Counted from the stretch's first letter, positions 1 through 26,574 are shown. The stretch is 64,000 nt of DNA from Paratrimastix pyriformis (GCA_027972325.1 JAPMOS010000125.1:5001-69000); one strand, 5' to 3'. Numbers and translations: made by a program. Notes: a model not told the origin generated them from the letters alone.

Positions 1-4863
<4,863 letters not shown>

Positions 4864-5438
4864 CTAGTGAACCGGGGAAACTATCGAAAGCTGTCAAGCA
4901 GCCTCGTTCTTCGTGCCTCTCCGGTAATTGCCCCATCGTCCAAAGCGTTTTCCCTGTTTTGCAGTACTCATAAATTCCAAAGGTGAATTTTTCAACAAAA
5001 GGTTTACCACATTTCCTCGTCCCATTTCCAAGGACCGCGTCTCGTCATCCTCCTTCTCCAAGCTGAGCCAGGCTTCATGCCCTAGGCACCGTCGTCCCGT
5101 TTTGATTTGTGCGCCATTCTGCCGAACTCGTGGAAGAAGTGAATCCGGTTCTCTATGGCGTCGTCCGGCCTCGATCATGCGCATACCAAAGCGGCAGGTC
5201 GTTCCGCATCGTGGCAGCAGAACTGTGGAGCAACGGCGGCACGTTTTTAGATTTTTTCGCCACCACCCAAAAAAAATACACGCGGGCCATCGGCCCAGGG
5301 GGGGAGAAGAAGACGATTAACGAAACTTCGAGAAGAAGAGAAAAAAAATGGGTTTGCAAAGACATCGTTCACCAGCCGGAGGCGACTGTCTTGGGTATCG
5401 TACCCGCGTGTGCGAGCCACCAGGGCGGGCGGGTTAGT
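4864..5438. other. Spacer between PRPF3 and the exchanger gene
   Basis: AT-richer than its surroundings. It should hold the 5' exon(s) and promoter of PRPF3 and the 3' UTR of the exchanger. At 4921-4960 it carries a CCGGTAATTGCCCCATCGTC stretch shared with 24.9 kb and 53.3 kb. Short frames exist on both strands, but I could not tie any to a family. Confidence 0.5.
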
Positions 5439-6399
5439 TTAGTGCCAGTGGAGGACGTTCTCCAGGAAGAAGACCAGCCCCAGGGCGGCCGGGTACATGA
5501 GCAGGAAGACGATGCCCTTCCAGAGGCGGTGCGTGCGCCACAGGCAGAGCACGGTCACGACCACCTCCACGAAGATGATCGCGAAGACCTACCCGGGGGG
5601 GATAGCCACCCACACAGCCGGCAATGGTGAGGGTGGGCATGATCACGAAGACCGAACCAGGGGAGCCACCCACACCCCACGGCCACGGCCACGGCCAGGG
5701 CCGGCAATGGTGTAGGTGCGCACTCGGCCAACAAGATCTCCCCCCGTCAGCGCCGCGAGCCAGGACGACCGGGGGCGAGCAGGGGGTATGGCCCGGGGGG
5801 GCAGGCAGGCATGATGGCCCGGGGGGGCAGGAAAGCAGGCGGGAGCAGGGGATGTGCGAGGGGGGGGGGGGGGGGGGGGGGGGATGAGCAGACCTCGGCG
5901 GAGAAGTCCCAGACGATGTTCTTCAGGAAGATCATGAACAGGAAGATCCCCAGGCACAGGGTGTTGTTCTGACACGACCCCCCCAAGGCACAGACCCCCA
6001 AGGCACAGACCCCCAAGGCACAGACCCCCAAGGCACAGACCCCCACCCCCCCATCATCACCACCGAGAGAAAGAGGAAGAGGCTGAGTGCGAGGCCCGGG
6101 GGGAAAGGTGGGATGCAGCAAGTGGATGGTGATGGTGATGATGACGCTGGTGACGACGACAATGACGACGACAATGACCATGAGGACGATGATGCCGATG
6201 CTGATGAGGACCATCTCCCGGTCCCCCCCCAATCAGGGCTGGGCTGGAGGTGGGGGGGTGGCGGAGGGGCGGACCATGGTGGCGGCCCCGAGGAGGGCCG
6301 AGAAGGAGACCGAGGTCACCTTGCGCTGCTTCTTCTTGGCGAAGCACAGCGAGCTGATCAGCTCAGAGGCGTTGCTGTCACGGGGGGAACATATGGCGG

Positions 6400-6440
<41 letters not shown>

Positions 6441-7941
6441 GGATGAGCGAGCTGATCAGCTCAGAGGCGTTGCTGTCACGGGGGGAACATATGGCGGTGA
6501 TGATGATGATGATGATGATGATGATTGGATGAGCGAGCTGATCAGCTCAGAGGCGTTGCTGTCACGGGGAACGTGACGAGGATGGGTGGGGTGAAAATGA
6601 TGATTGGGGAGCTCAGACGATGCTGCGAGGAGGCGGACGATGATTGGGCGATGATGATTGGGCGATGATGATTGGGCGATGATGATTGGGCGATGATGAT
6701 TGGGCGATGATGATTGGGCGATGATGATTGGGCGATGATTGGTTCAAAGATGATGCTGACGATGGCGATGATGGGTTGGTGAGATGTGGACGATTGGTTG
6801 GACGATTGATTCGATGATGCTGAAGGCGTGGGGAGGGGCGGACCTGGCCACGGGGGTGATGATGAACGAGATGTAGAACCCGACGTGCCCCGAGCTGTCG
6901 ATGATGTGCGACAGGGTCGAGATCGAGTCCACCTGCAAACACACACACACCCACCCACCCACCCGCCCACCCGCCCGCCCACCCGCCCGCCCGCCCGCCC
7001 GCCCGCCCGCCCGCCCGCCCGCCCGCCCGCCCGCCCGCCCGCCCGCCCGCCCGCCCGCCCGCCCGCCCGCCCGCCCGCCCGCCCGCCCGCCCGCCCGCAC
7101 AAAGGCACAGACATGCCATCCAGACACATGACACAGGACACCCGCAAACGACCCGGCCAGACCCACAACGCCAGCAGTGAGCGGGTTGGGTCCTCCGCGC
7201 CTCTGCAGGGCCGGGGAGGGAGGGGGGCAGGGGGCGGACCATCGGGTCCGAGAAGACAGCGACCGTGGCCGTGCCCAGGCCCAGCCACAGCAGCGCCTTG
7301 GCCCAGATCGCGACCTTCTGCTTGGTCGTCAGCGGCCCCTGCGGCTTCTGTTGAAGGACATAAAAGGGAAAATTTAATGGAGCTGAGGGGTTTCGATCCC
7401 CTTGCCTCCCGCATGCCATGCGGACGATCTACCAAGTGATCTACAGCCCCATATGTGTGGCTCCGATGGCGGACCTCGTCGTCATCGTCGTCATCGGCCT
7501 CTTGGGCGCGGCCCTCCTCGGCCACCCCGTAGTCGCGCCGGGTCTTCTGGGCGTGGGCCTTGGCCTAGGGGGTGAGAGGGAGGGGGAGGGAGGGGGAATG
7601 GGGACGGTGAGCCGGGTGCTGCCGATCCCTGCTGGGGACTGGGAGAATCCGGCCATTCGCAGCCTGTGGCCACTGGATTGATCGGGGGCATGGGGCGCGG
7701 CGAGGGGCGGGCGGGGGGGGGGGGGGGGGGGGGGGGAGGGGGGGCGACCTTCCACTCGCGGCCCAGGTGGCGCAGCCGCTCGGGGCGATGGGCATCCGCG
7801 GGGTGGGCAGCAGGGAGCCCACTGGGGACACGGCAGCGACCCCAACAGACAGACGCGAGAGGGGCAGAGGCGCCCGGGATGAGAACCAGCGCCACACCGG
7901 ATCGCCCTCCCTCCGGGATGGGAAGGCAGGGGGCAGCAAGT

Positions 7942-7972
<31 letters not shown>

Positions 7973-10052
7973 CAAGGGGCCGGCGGATGATCAAACTGGG
8001 CACTTCTTTTCGTCGGTCGCGATCACGCAGCGCAGGGGCATCGGCATCCTCCCCTCACCCCTCACCCCTCACCCCACATGGACGAACCGCCTGGTGGGCG
8101 GATCCGAGGATGCCCACCAGCCATGGCCCCCCACCAGCCATGGCCCCCCACCCAGCCATTTCACACCCACCCAGCCATGGCCCCCACCAGCCATGGCCCC
8201 CACCAGCCATGGCCCCCGCCAGCCATGGCCCCCCGCCAGCCATGGCCCCCGCCAGCCATGGCCCCCCACCAGCCATGGCCCCCGCCAGCCATGGCCCCCG
8301 CCAGCACACACGTTTGAACGGACCGCGGTTGGTGCCGTCCTGGTTTGTGGAGCCCACCACCCATATCACACCCACCCGCCATCGCACCACACATGTTGTC
8401 TGGACGGACCGCGGTCGGTGCCGTCCTGGTTTGTGGAGCCGAGGAGGGGCGCCGTCTCGGCCGAGACCACCGGGCGGGGCCCCGAGCGGATGACCTCCCG
8501 CTGGAAGAGCAGCGGCCGGGAGAGGCGCTCGAGCACCTGCCCCCGCACACACACGGCCCCCCCCGGGGGAGACGAAGAGAGGATGGATGGGATGGATGGA
8601 TGGATGGGATGGGATGGGATGGTGGTCACTGGAGGCTGATGCTGATTGGATACTGATGGTTGGAAGGATGATTGAACGATGACGGCAAGAACGGGGGGCA
8701 GGTGATCGTGACGGGGGGGCCACCGGATGCGAGTGGCGGCAAAGGGGGAGGGAGGGAGGGAGGAGGGAGGAGAGGAGGGAGAGGGAGGGGGGGAGGGAGG
8801 GAGGGAGGGAGGGAGGAGGGAGGGAGGGAGGGAGGGAGGGAGGAGGGAGGGAGGAGGGAGGAGGAGGAGGAGGGAGGGGGCGGGGCGGACGTTGAGGACG
8901 TGGCGCTTGCCGCGGATGGCGTTCAGGATGCGCTTGGGGTACTTGGGGAAGAAGATCATGAACACCCTGCCCGCCCCGTCCCCGCCGTCCCGCCCCCATG
9001 CCGCCGAAAGGGTGATGGAAGGGGAAAGAAGATCATGAACACCCCGCCCGCCCCGCCCCAGTCCCAGTCCCCCAGCCACACCGTCCCGCCCCATGCCGCC
9101 GGAGGAGGGATTCGGAGGGTCGTGTGAGGCGGGGCGAGAGGCGACGGGCGATGACCAGAGGCTCATGCAATGGGGAGGGTCATGATCGGATCATGTGAGG
9201 GGAGAGGGTCGCATGAGCCGGGGTGACGGAGGCGGCAGGGCGGACGGACGAGTAGCCGGCCAGGACGAGGAAGCACACGATCGAGGCGGCCAGGGCGAAG
9301 TAGTGCTCGTCCCCCGCAATGCCCGGCGAGTTGGCGTAGATGAAGGCCTGCGGGATTGATGCGAATTGGGTGATGGGACGGGGGAGGTGAGACGCGGGGT
9401 GACAGACCGGAACCTGGATGATCAGGTAGCAAATGGCGGACCCCAGCAGGATGAGTGATGTCAGCGGGACATCCTTCGTGACGGTCACACCGGTCTTGGT
9501 CATCGCTACACAAGCAGATCGTGAGATGACATGATGGAAGGCGGGTGTGATGCCTGCCCGGACATTTGCATGTAAACTTGGAGCATTGCTTATCGATGGC
9601 CTCGCCCTTATGGTCGAGGTCGCACCGAGCAAGCCACATCGTGCCAAAAAGGGGCAGAGTGAGCAGCATGATCGTGGAGCCGGCGAGCGTGCCGACACCA
9701 ACAGTCACTTGTTCCTTGATTTCCTCAGCCGAGCTGCTCCCATTAGAAGAACCAAAGATGCGCGTCAGCATGAAAGAACCACCACGATAAAAAAAAAAAT
9801 GGCAGACCCGCCCATCGTAGACACGACAATCATAGCCGCATCAGGGACAGCGCCAAGAACGGGAAGAATCAAGCCACCCACAAGAGGTCCAGGGAGTACA
9901 TCAATCAGCCGTTCGGCACCATCAGCAATCCAACCAGAGCCCTTCGACAGAATAAAACCATAGATCGCCATCAGCAACAAATTTCCGATGGCATGATCAG
10001 AGCACGGGAAGAAAATACTTTCGCAATGTTCTGCGTCTTCGAAGAATCCCAT
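5439..10052 (-). CDS. Cation/Ca2+ exchanger (CaCA superfamily, NCL/NCX type)
   Basis: A membrane antiporter expected to move Ca2+ against Na+ or H+. First exon 10052-9808 holds the alpha-1 repeat start (GPLVGGLILPVLGAVPDA); exon 9733-9564 continues it (GVGTLAGSTIMLLTLP); 9505 onward has further membrane segments (SLILLGSAICYLIIQ, ALAASIVCFLVLAGYSS). Cytosolic-loop exons follow near 8950-8885 (VFMIFFPKYPKRILNAIRGK), 8545-8432 and 7550-7475 (an Asp run). The second half is near 7347-7245 (WLGLGTATVAVFSDPM), 6940-6845 (ISTLSHI, FIITPVA), 6374-6280 (NASELISSL), 5968-5894 (NNTLCLGIFLFMIF) and about 5590-5439 (LVFFLENVLHWH, stop). These are the motifs of protist and plant NCL exchangers; the loop may carry EF-hands, but I could not confirm them. 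The start ATG is the first in frame. Exons around 8.1-7.7 kb are uncertain. Confidence 0.85.
6443..6570 (-). repeat. Two extra copies of an exchanger exon's 5' edge
   Basis: The used acceptor (exon edge 6374, start of NASELISSL) is repeated with edges at 6472 and 6558. Each copy carries the same 3' splice site and about 25 exon bases and is separated by GAT repeats. Spacing is 98 and 86 bp. Confidence 0.85.
6950..7098. repeat. (CCCG)n tetranucleotide array
   Basis: About 35 units of GCCC/CCCG in an exchanger intron, close to the acceptor of the ISTLSHI exon. Arg-Pro-Pro-Ala or Gly-Gly-Arg-Ala frames across it are not genes. Confidence 0.95.
7378..7450 (-). tRNA. tRNA-Ala (anticodon GGC) nested in an exchanger intron
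   Basis: The minus strand folds into a full cloverleaf: acceptor stem GGGGCTG with CAGCTCC, including the G3:U70 pair that marks tRNA-Ala; anticodon stem TCCGC/GCGGG with loop ATGGCAT (anticodon GGC); T arm with GATCGAA loop; discriminator A. A TTTT run typical of Pol III termination follows directly. The host intron is 7348-7474 (127 nt), so the tRNA fills more than half of it, on the same strand as the host gene. Confidence 0.9.
8090..8312. repeat. CCAGCCATGGCCCCC minisatellite
   Basis: Variable 15-17-bp units in an exchanger intron, beside a duplicated donor (8318-8353). Confidence 0.85.
8318..8353 (-). repeat. Duplicated exchanger exon 3' edge
   Basis: Repeats the end of the exon that truly ends at about 8432 (codons for STNQDGT and its GTCCGT donor), with a few substitutions. 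Confidence 0.8.
9018..9056 (-). repeat. Duplicated exchanger exon 5' edge
   Basis: A second copy of the acceptor and first codons (VFMIFF) of the exon beginning near 8970, lying upstream in the intron. Confidence 0.8.
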
Positions 10053-10479
10053 CTTCAAAAAACGGGATCAGGGAAGAATCACCCGAAGGGGAAAGCGAGC
10101 TGTGCCCTGTCGCGTGACAGCTTTTCCGAGAGCGAAGGGCACACACATTTCGTTTTCTCTGTCCCACATTCTGGGGCTCATTCGTCTCTCAATGGGCTCC
10201 TGTCTCTTCGGTTTCGTTTAAAGCCTCCTCCCCGAATCTCACTGAGGTAATCATATCGAACAACGCTATTCTCTCTCGAACTGTCCGATTCTTCCGACAC
10301 ACGTGCACATACCAATCTGATTCTTGATCCTTGAGTGATGGCGCGGGCAAATTCCGAATGAGACAACCTCACGCGCGCGTCAAGACGGGCGTGCGTCAAG
10401 GAGGGGAGGGAGGGAGGGAGGGAGAAGTGGCGAGACACCAAACGAGAGGCCAAAGCGACGCCACGGGTCCCACTGCGCC

Positions 10480-10517
<38 letters not shown>

Positions 10518-10541
10518 GGGATGTCGAGAATCGGGCAGCTG
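10053..10541. other. Spacer between exchanger start and CFAP251 3' end
   Basis: Contains the exchanger promoter and the CFAP251 3' UTR, plus a (GT)n run around 10480-10514. I see no supported gene. Confidence 0.5.
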
Positions 10542-21413
<10,872 letters not shown>

Positions 21414-21737
21414 CTCGCCTTATTATTTCAAACGAAAAAGCGAGAGTCAATAGCCGCAAGTTGAGTCAGCAAAAGACGTTAAGTGCTTGAGGGCTTCGCC
21501 TGCGAAAGGACACTCACTGATTGTTTGCTTTTGTACGGCTTTGGGAGCCCGAAGTAAAAGGTATCCTTGAAGCGCTCTCCCTTCCTCCTCCCCCTCCCCC
21601 CATTCACAAACACTTTGGAGAAATCAACAATGTTAACTCTCAGACCCTCCAAATGAAGAAAATACAAAAAAAACCAACGCAATTCACGAGCAAAGCTCGT
21701 CATTAGAATGGTTCCGAGGAGAATGATCCAAAGATGC
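21414..21737. other. Spacer between CFAP251 and rubrerythrin
   Basis: Moderately AT-rich, 324 bp. It should contain the CFAP251 promoter and the rubrerythrin 3' UTR. No gene seen. Confidence 0.6.
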
Positions 21738-22391
21738 TTACTGCATCTCCTGGAACTTGGCGCCGGGGGCGTTGCAAACAGGGCACCGCTCCGGAGGGTT
21801 GGCGCCGTACTCAATGGCACCGCAAACAGGGCACAGCCAGATCTTCACGCCGGCACCGACATCGACACCCCGGCGGAGAGCCTCCAGAGCCTCCTGGTAG
21901 TGGCGGGCGTGCATCTGCTCGGCCTGCTTGTTCTGGGTGAAGATGAGCTTGGCATCGGGGCGGTTCTAATAAAATAAAAAAGGAAAGCCAGCGTGAGGAA
22001 ATGACCCCGAGCAATCATGGGGTGAATGACCTCGGCCTGGGCGGCAGCCTCCATGGCAGGGTACATCTCGGTGAACTCATAGGTCTCACCAGCAAGAGCC
22101 TTCTCGAGGTTGCCCTCGGTGGTGGCGTTCTTCATCATGGCGTTGAGGAGCCGACGAATGTGAACACCCTCGGCCGCAGAGGTCGCACGGAAAAGACGGG
22201 CAACATTGGGCTGGCCGGCCTTCTCCGCAATCTCGGCAAAATAGCGGTACTTCTGGAATGCCTGGGACTCACCGGCCTGAAGGAAAGGGGCAGAAAAATC
22301 CAGGAGGAAATGATGCCTATATGAGCCGCAAAGCCAATGTCCCAAAACAGACAAAGGCAGCAAGAAGGTTCTTGGCGGTTTCGCTCTCCAT
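21738..22391 (-). CDS. Rubrerythrin
   Basis: A non-haem diiron peroxidase that reduces H2O2, typical of anaerobes. Three exons: 22391-22353 (MESETAKNLLAAF), 22276-22031 and 21965-21738. The ferritin-like domain shows E and ExxH iron ligands (AAEGVHIRRLL, AEQMHARHYQEAL); the C-terminus is a rubredoxin domain with two CPVC pairs (WLCPVCGAIEYG and CPVCNAPGAKFQEM). The total is about 185 residues, normal for the short two-domain form. Introns are 76 nt (GTCTGT..CAG) and 65 nt (GTCATT..TTAG). The gene is prokaryotic-like in sequence but fully intronised, which argues for an old acquisition and against contamination. No targeting peptide is seen, so probably cytosolic. It diverges from the next gene with only 61 bp between start codons. 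Confidence 0.95.
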
Positions 22392-22452
22392 TTTCTGTTC
22401 TGTGAGTTGTCAGACACGGCAATCTCCACTGAATCGCCGAATCTCCCGACCC
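22392..22452. promoter_or_regulatory. 61-bp divergent promoter region
   Basis: The whole space between the start codons of rubrerythrin (-) and the coiled-coil gene (+). Both 5' UTRs and any promoter elements must fit here or overlap the genes. No TATA box is evident. Confidence 0.5.
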
Positions 22453-23468
22453 ATGGCCTCGTCCATAGAAGATGCGAGTGAGCCGCTTTTTTCGTTTCCA
22501 TTGATCCAACACATGGTGAGCACCACTAAAAACAGCGACTCACTCAAGAAGGTCGAAGAGGGCATGGAAAAGCTCCGCGAGCAGTTTGCGCGATGTGAAA
22601 GGTTTCTTTTCGACAACGACCCCAGCTTCTTAAAGACAGAAATTGACCGCCTGCAAGCTGATCTGCACCGCCGAGAGTCTGTTGTGTTGTGCCGTTGTCG
22701 TCTGATCAATCGTCCGTCTTCGTCTTCTTGCACCCTCCAGCCACATCCTCGAGAAACTGGCCGACCTGCCCATCTGGGCGGACCTGCCCCCAACGAGCCT
22801 TCCCCCCGAGCCCACCCCGGTGGAGCTCCCCGGGGCAGGCACCTCCGACCTCGCCCTGCCGCCCCGCCCCGCGCCCTTCGTCCCCCCAGCGCACCTCCTC
22901 GAGACGGCCGCCCTGTACCAGCAGCAGCGGGCCGTACGGCGGCGCCAACAGCCCGCCGAGCAGGCCGACGGGGCTGCGGCCATGACCCCTGGCGGTGGAG
23001 ACGGCTCCTCCGTGGGCGGGGCCGCCGAGGGGCTCGAGGGCGTCCTGCCCGAGTACGACATGGGCGCCCTGCTGGGCGACATCCCCGCGGGAACAGCCCC
23101 CTCCATGGCCATGGCCGGCGCCCTGCCCGTGCCGGGGGGCCTGCAGCCCGGGGGCGGGGCCATGGAGCTGGGCACCCCACCCAGCGGGGGCCCGCAAGAC
23201 GGGGCCTTCTTGGGCGAGGCACCCCCGGGCGGGGGCGTCTCGGGGGGGGCCCAGCCGGGGGCGGGCGATGCCCAGCCGAGGGCGCCGGGCGGCGAGGGCG
23301 GTGACCTGGGCGGGGACGGCGGCTCGGCCGGGGAGTTCTGGGCCATCGACGCGGGGTGGGTCTGACGGACCCCGTCATCTGTCCCCCCCCCCCCCCTCCC
23401 CCCCCCCCCTCCCCAACTTGGGTGGCCAGCTGCTGCTGATGAAGCGGAAAGACATTGGCACGATCTGA
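22453..23468 (+). CDS. Small coiled-coil protein, possibly a Mediator-like subunit
   Basis: ATG at 22453. The N-terminal exon encodes LFSFPLIQHMV followed by an amphipathic helix pair (KVEEGMEKLREQFARCE, KTEIDRLQADLHRRES) and, after an intron near 22679-22744, HILEKLADLPIWADLP. The rest is a Gly/Ala/Pro-rich tail. The last exon (23430-23468) is LLLMKRKDIGTI and stop, joined by an intron 23360-23429 that starts GTCTGA and is almost all C. Reading straight through would give a stop three bases into that intron. The helix pattern recalls Mediator subunits 9 or 28, but there is no decisive motif, so the role is only a suggestion. The 3' end is duplicated at 26.6 kb. Confidence 0.6.
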
Positions 23469-24860
23469 AACGAATTCCCAAGCCACTATTTACAACATAA
23501 GGGACTCGATTTCGCAATCGGAAGCGGCCCCGCCGCGCACACCGGCAACCGAGGGGTGCGATGGGGCGGAGGACCCGGATGGGGGGAGGTGGGTGAGCAC
23601 CATGAGCTCGTCGCCCGCGGGGATCAAAACTAGCCTCCAGGCAGACGTGGTGGCCGGGGCCGGCCTTACTGCCCCCGGAAGAGCTGCTCGAGCTCATCGG
23701 CCAGCTGGGCCGGGGCGAGGGGCTGGAAGATGGGCGGCCGGGCGGGACGTGGATCGGGGGGCGGCGGGGGGCCGCCAGGGCCAGGGCGCACCTGAGGAGC
23801 CGCCCGCAGCCGGTCCAGCAGCCGGGTCCCCAGAAAGGCCGCCCCGTTCTCGGGACACGCGTCCGTCAGCTTGACGATGGCTCCGAGGAGCGAGCGGGTG
23901 GCCGGGCCCAGGCGGCCCGCCACCAGCAGGTCGGCAAGGACAGGGACGATCCCCGCCTGGCGGAAGACGGTCTGATTCTGGGGGCTTCGGTAGGCCAGGT
24001 GATCGATCGCCGAGAAGAAGGCCTCCGCCACGATGGGATGAGTGGCCAGGGCCTGGTTGCTGACAAGCAGGCGTACCAACTGGGGGATCATGGCGGTCCG
24101 CCCGAACGAGGCCCGGTTGTGGGGGTCCAGCGCCAGTTGGCTGACCGCAGACAGGAGGGCCCTGGCCACGACCGGGTCTGTGGCCCGAGCGGGGTCCGCG
24201 GCCGAGGCCACAATCCGCACCAGCGAATCGATGACAGCCGGCTCGCCAAAGGCGGCCCGGTTATCGGGGTCCGAGGAGAGGTGACTGATGGCCACCAGCA
24301 CCGGCTCGACCAGTTCCCCGGGGAGAGTGTTGATATCAGGAATTGTGCCCAGGAGGGCGGTAAGCGGAGCGACAATGCCCTCACGCCCAAAGGCGGCCTG
24401 GTTCTGGGGGTGGTTGGCGCACAAGGACACGACCGCGTTGAGGATGTGGCCAATGACAAGAACCCTGCTGGTCGCGGATGGGCTGTTTTCGATGAACAGC
24501 CGAGTCAGGGGAACCACAACGCCGGCTTGGCCCAGGGCCGAGCGAAGCCTGGCGCCGAAGTTGGGATTTTGCGAGACAATTGCGATCACATTCGCGACCT
24601 CAATCAGAGCCTCGGGGTTGCTGGTCACCGCCGGGTTTTTCAGGAGGCCCACAAGTGTGGTGGGTTGGCAAACCCGATCCCAATCTTCGGCCAGGACTCT
24701 CTGATGAAAGACGTCATAATCGGGCGGGGGTTCGGGCGAGGCATGTTCTGGAGGAAGAGAATTACATGTTCCAAACAACTTCTGATGAGATTGACCACGA
24801 ACCGGAGGCGGTCCTCTGCGGCTGCTCCTCGGCACCTTCTCCGATCCCCTGGTCTGCATT
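23243..24860. repeat. Segmental duplication, copy 1
   Basis: Matches 26575-28030 in order and orientation: the tail of the coiled-coil gene, its C-rich intron, its last exon, a GC-rich spacer and an armadillo gene on the opposite strand. Confidence 0.85.
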
Positions 24861-26042
24861 CTGATGTAGTTCCTCGTTTGATTGGATTGGGGGGAAAACG
24901 TGTTGGCCCGGGGACGATGGGGCAATTGCCGGGGAAGAACGATGAAAAAGGTGAAGGAAGAAAGAGAGAGAAGGAAGAAGAAAACGATCCGAAAGGGAAA
25001 AAGGTTGGATTGACTATGGGGAGTGAGAAACCGAAAAATAACTGCCCAGGGGGTTATATACGTTGACACGGGGGTGGTCACGAGTCGTTTTTGCGGCTGA
25101 CTTGGCCACTGCCACCGAATCTAACCTCCAACACCACTAAAAATCAAGATGGGATGCTCTTCTTCCGATGGTGCGGAATTGGGCGATTCGCCCGAGCCGT
25201 TCTCTCTGGGGAGCATCAAGAATGCTGTGCGTTCATCGAGTTGACAACCAACCTTCTGACATCGATTCCACCCTTCGCAGGGCTATTTTAAAACAACTTC
25301 TCATTGGAATTCGGGTTAAAAACGCTGATCTGGTGCCGAGTTGACTCATGGATCATCTCGCCCACTTTGACGATCAGCCCGTTACCGAATCTCGGAATGG
25401 GATCCACTTTCACGTGTCAGTCTGTTTCACCAAGCTGGATGGTTTTCTCGCACTTTTCCCGGATGGCGGTAAATTCGGACGCCGTACGGGCGAGGAATCA
25501 GTTTGAATGCTGTTTTTCTGTGAGGGGTATGTGAGTATGGTGTTGGCGAATAGAGAATTGCTATTTGATGCCAGCATCGAATTTTGACATCAGTCGATCA
25601 TTTTTTCCATCAAACATGGTTCGCCACTCGTCAGACCCTTTTTCGACCCTCCAGTGGGTTTCTTTTTGGAAGAGGTATCGCCCGCACCGCGGGGCGTTTG
25701 GGTACAACCATATCGCCGAGGCTGCACCAGATAGGGCACCCATCGTCGGGCCCCCACCGTGACCCCGCGTTGCACCAAAGGGCAAAACGCCACTACAAGC
25801 CCCCAGGCCCAGGTGACTCCTGTGGTCAGAAAAAGGCCCGGGGGCCCCGGGCGGGAGAACTACTGGGTACGGTACGTTTCAAACTTCTCGGCCGCTTTTT
25901 GAACCCGTGACCACCCCCGTGTCAACGTATATAACCCCCTGATAACTGCCGAACAGACCTCGAGTGCGTGCAAACTCTCCAAGACGATGGTGGTAGGATC
26001 GGTCAACGAGGATGACTTTTCACGGAACTGGAACTCGTCCAT
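23666..26042 (-). CDS. Armadillo-repeat protein, paralogue 1
   Basis: Exon 1 is likely 26042-25959 (MDEFQFREKS through LESLHALE, donor GTCTGT). Exon 2 starts near 24789 (KLFGTCNSLP) and runs to the stop at 23666. The main exon shows successive ARM-like units with the recurring pattern NPQNQAAFGREGIVAPL, DPDNRAAFGEPAVIDSL, DPHNRASFGRTAMIPQL and SPQNQTVFRQAGIVPVL, giving a superhelical protein-binding scaffold; the partner is unknown. If transcribed straight through, an ATG at 24859 could also start the protein. Intron 1 would be about 1.17 kb because it contains an 895-bp transposon. A possible late intron near APQ|VRPG may remove a Pro-rich segment that is absent from paralogue 2. Confidence 0.75.
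24890..24996. repeat. Dispersed ~105-bp sequence, copy A
   Basis: About 80% alike to 53288-53396 on the same strand, with a core ACGATGGGGCAATTGCCGG around the palindrome GGCAATTGCC, then purine-rich sequence. A shorter match to the core occurs inverted at 4921-4960. Copy A lies in intron 1 of the armadillo gene. Confidence 0.7.
25047..25941. mobile_element. TIR DNA transposon (hAT- or Mutator-like), 895 bp
   Basis: Both ends carry the same 36-bp terminal inverted repeat starting CAGGGGGTTATATACG and ending GGTCACG, without mismatch. Direct repeats ATAACTGCC flank it (25038-25046 and 25942-25950), a 9-bp target-site duplication. CAGGG-type termini with 8-9-bp duplications point to hAT or Mutator-like families. 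It sits in intron 1 of armadillo paralogue 1; paralogue 2 lacks it at the matching place. Inside, the minus strand carries coding-like pieces (WRVEKGSDEWRTMFDGKND and, after a possible GTC-type intron, LIPRPYGVRIYRHPG), which I cannot assign to a transposase family. It is too short to be autonomous as seen. Confidence 0.8.
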
Positions 26043-26080
26043 ATCAAGAATGCATCCCCGGGAACGCAGACACAGGCGTA

Positions 26081-26395
26081 GAGGGACGGAAACCGGGTAA
26101 TTTTTTCAACATTTTCAAATTTTCACCACTTTCACCACTTTTCGCTAATTGACCCATTTTCTCCAAACTTCACCTCCATACCATGCCTCAACCACACATC
26201 GGACACGTGACGAGAAGCCTCCCCTAGCTGCCCCACCTGCTGCTGAAGGTCCCCGCGCAGGTTGGGTTCGTTTTTGGATGATGGTTCGCGAGATCTCGGG
26301 CCCCGAAAAAATATCGAATTAGTGAAAGTGGCGAAAGTGGTAAAAAGTGGCGAAATTTGAAAAAAGTTGAAAAAATTACCCGGTTTCCGTCCCTC
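26081..26395. mobile_element. MITE with ~75-bp inverted repeats and TA duplication
   Basis: The ends begin GAGGGACGGAAACCGGGTAA on both strands, and the arms stay alike for about 75 bp (AT-rich, with internal CACCACTTT repeats). The element is flanked by TA on both sides, as in Tc1/mariner elements. At 315 bp it is non-autonomous. It lies between the two armadillo paralogues. I see no meaningful frame inside. Confidence 0.8.
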
Positions 26396-26574
26396 TACGG
26401 AGAACGCCGGCCTAAGCAGAGAGCATCTTCGAGTTCCTCCCACGATAACACCCGAAATTGTCGGCATTACTCCCAGACTGGAAATCAGGGGCGCTCCTCT
26501 TGGACAGCAACATTCAAAGAGAATGCCAAATTTTCAATCGATGGAAGTCAAGTATTCTGGTCCCAGCAAACTGG

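Noticed and set aside
4928-5630. Plus-strand genes between PRPF3 and the exchanger
   Set aside because: The frames overlap the antisense of the exchanger's last exon or have no recognisable motif.
9506-9563. Minor (U12-type) introns
   Set aside because: No ATATCCTT donor or TTCCTTAAC branch site was found in the introns I could define; donors are GTC or GC type with AG ends.
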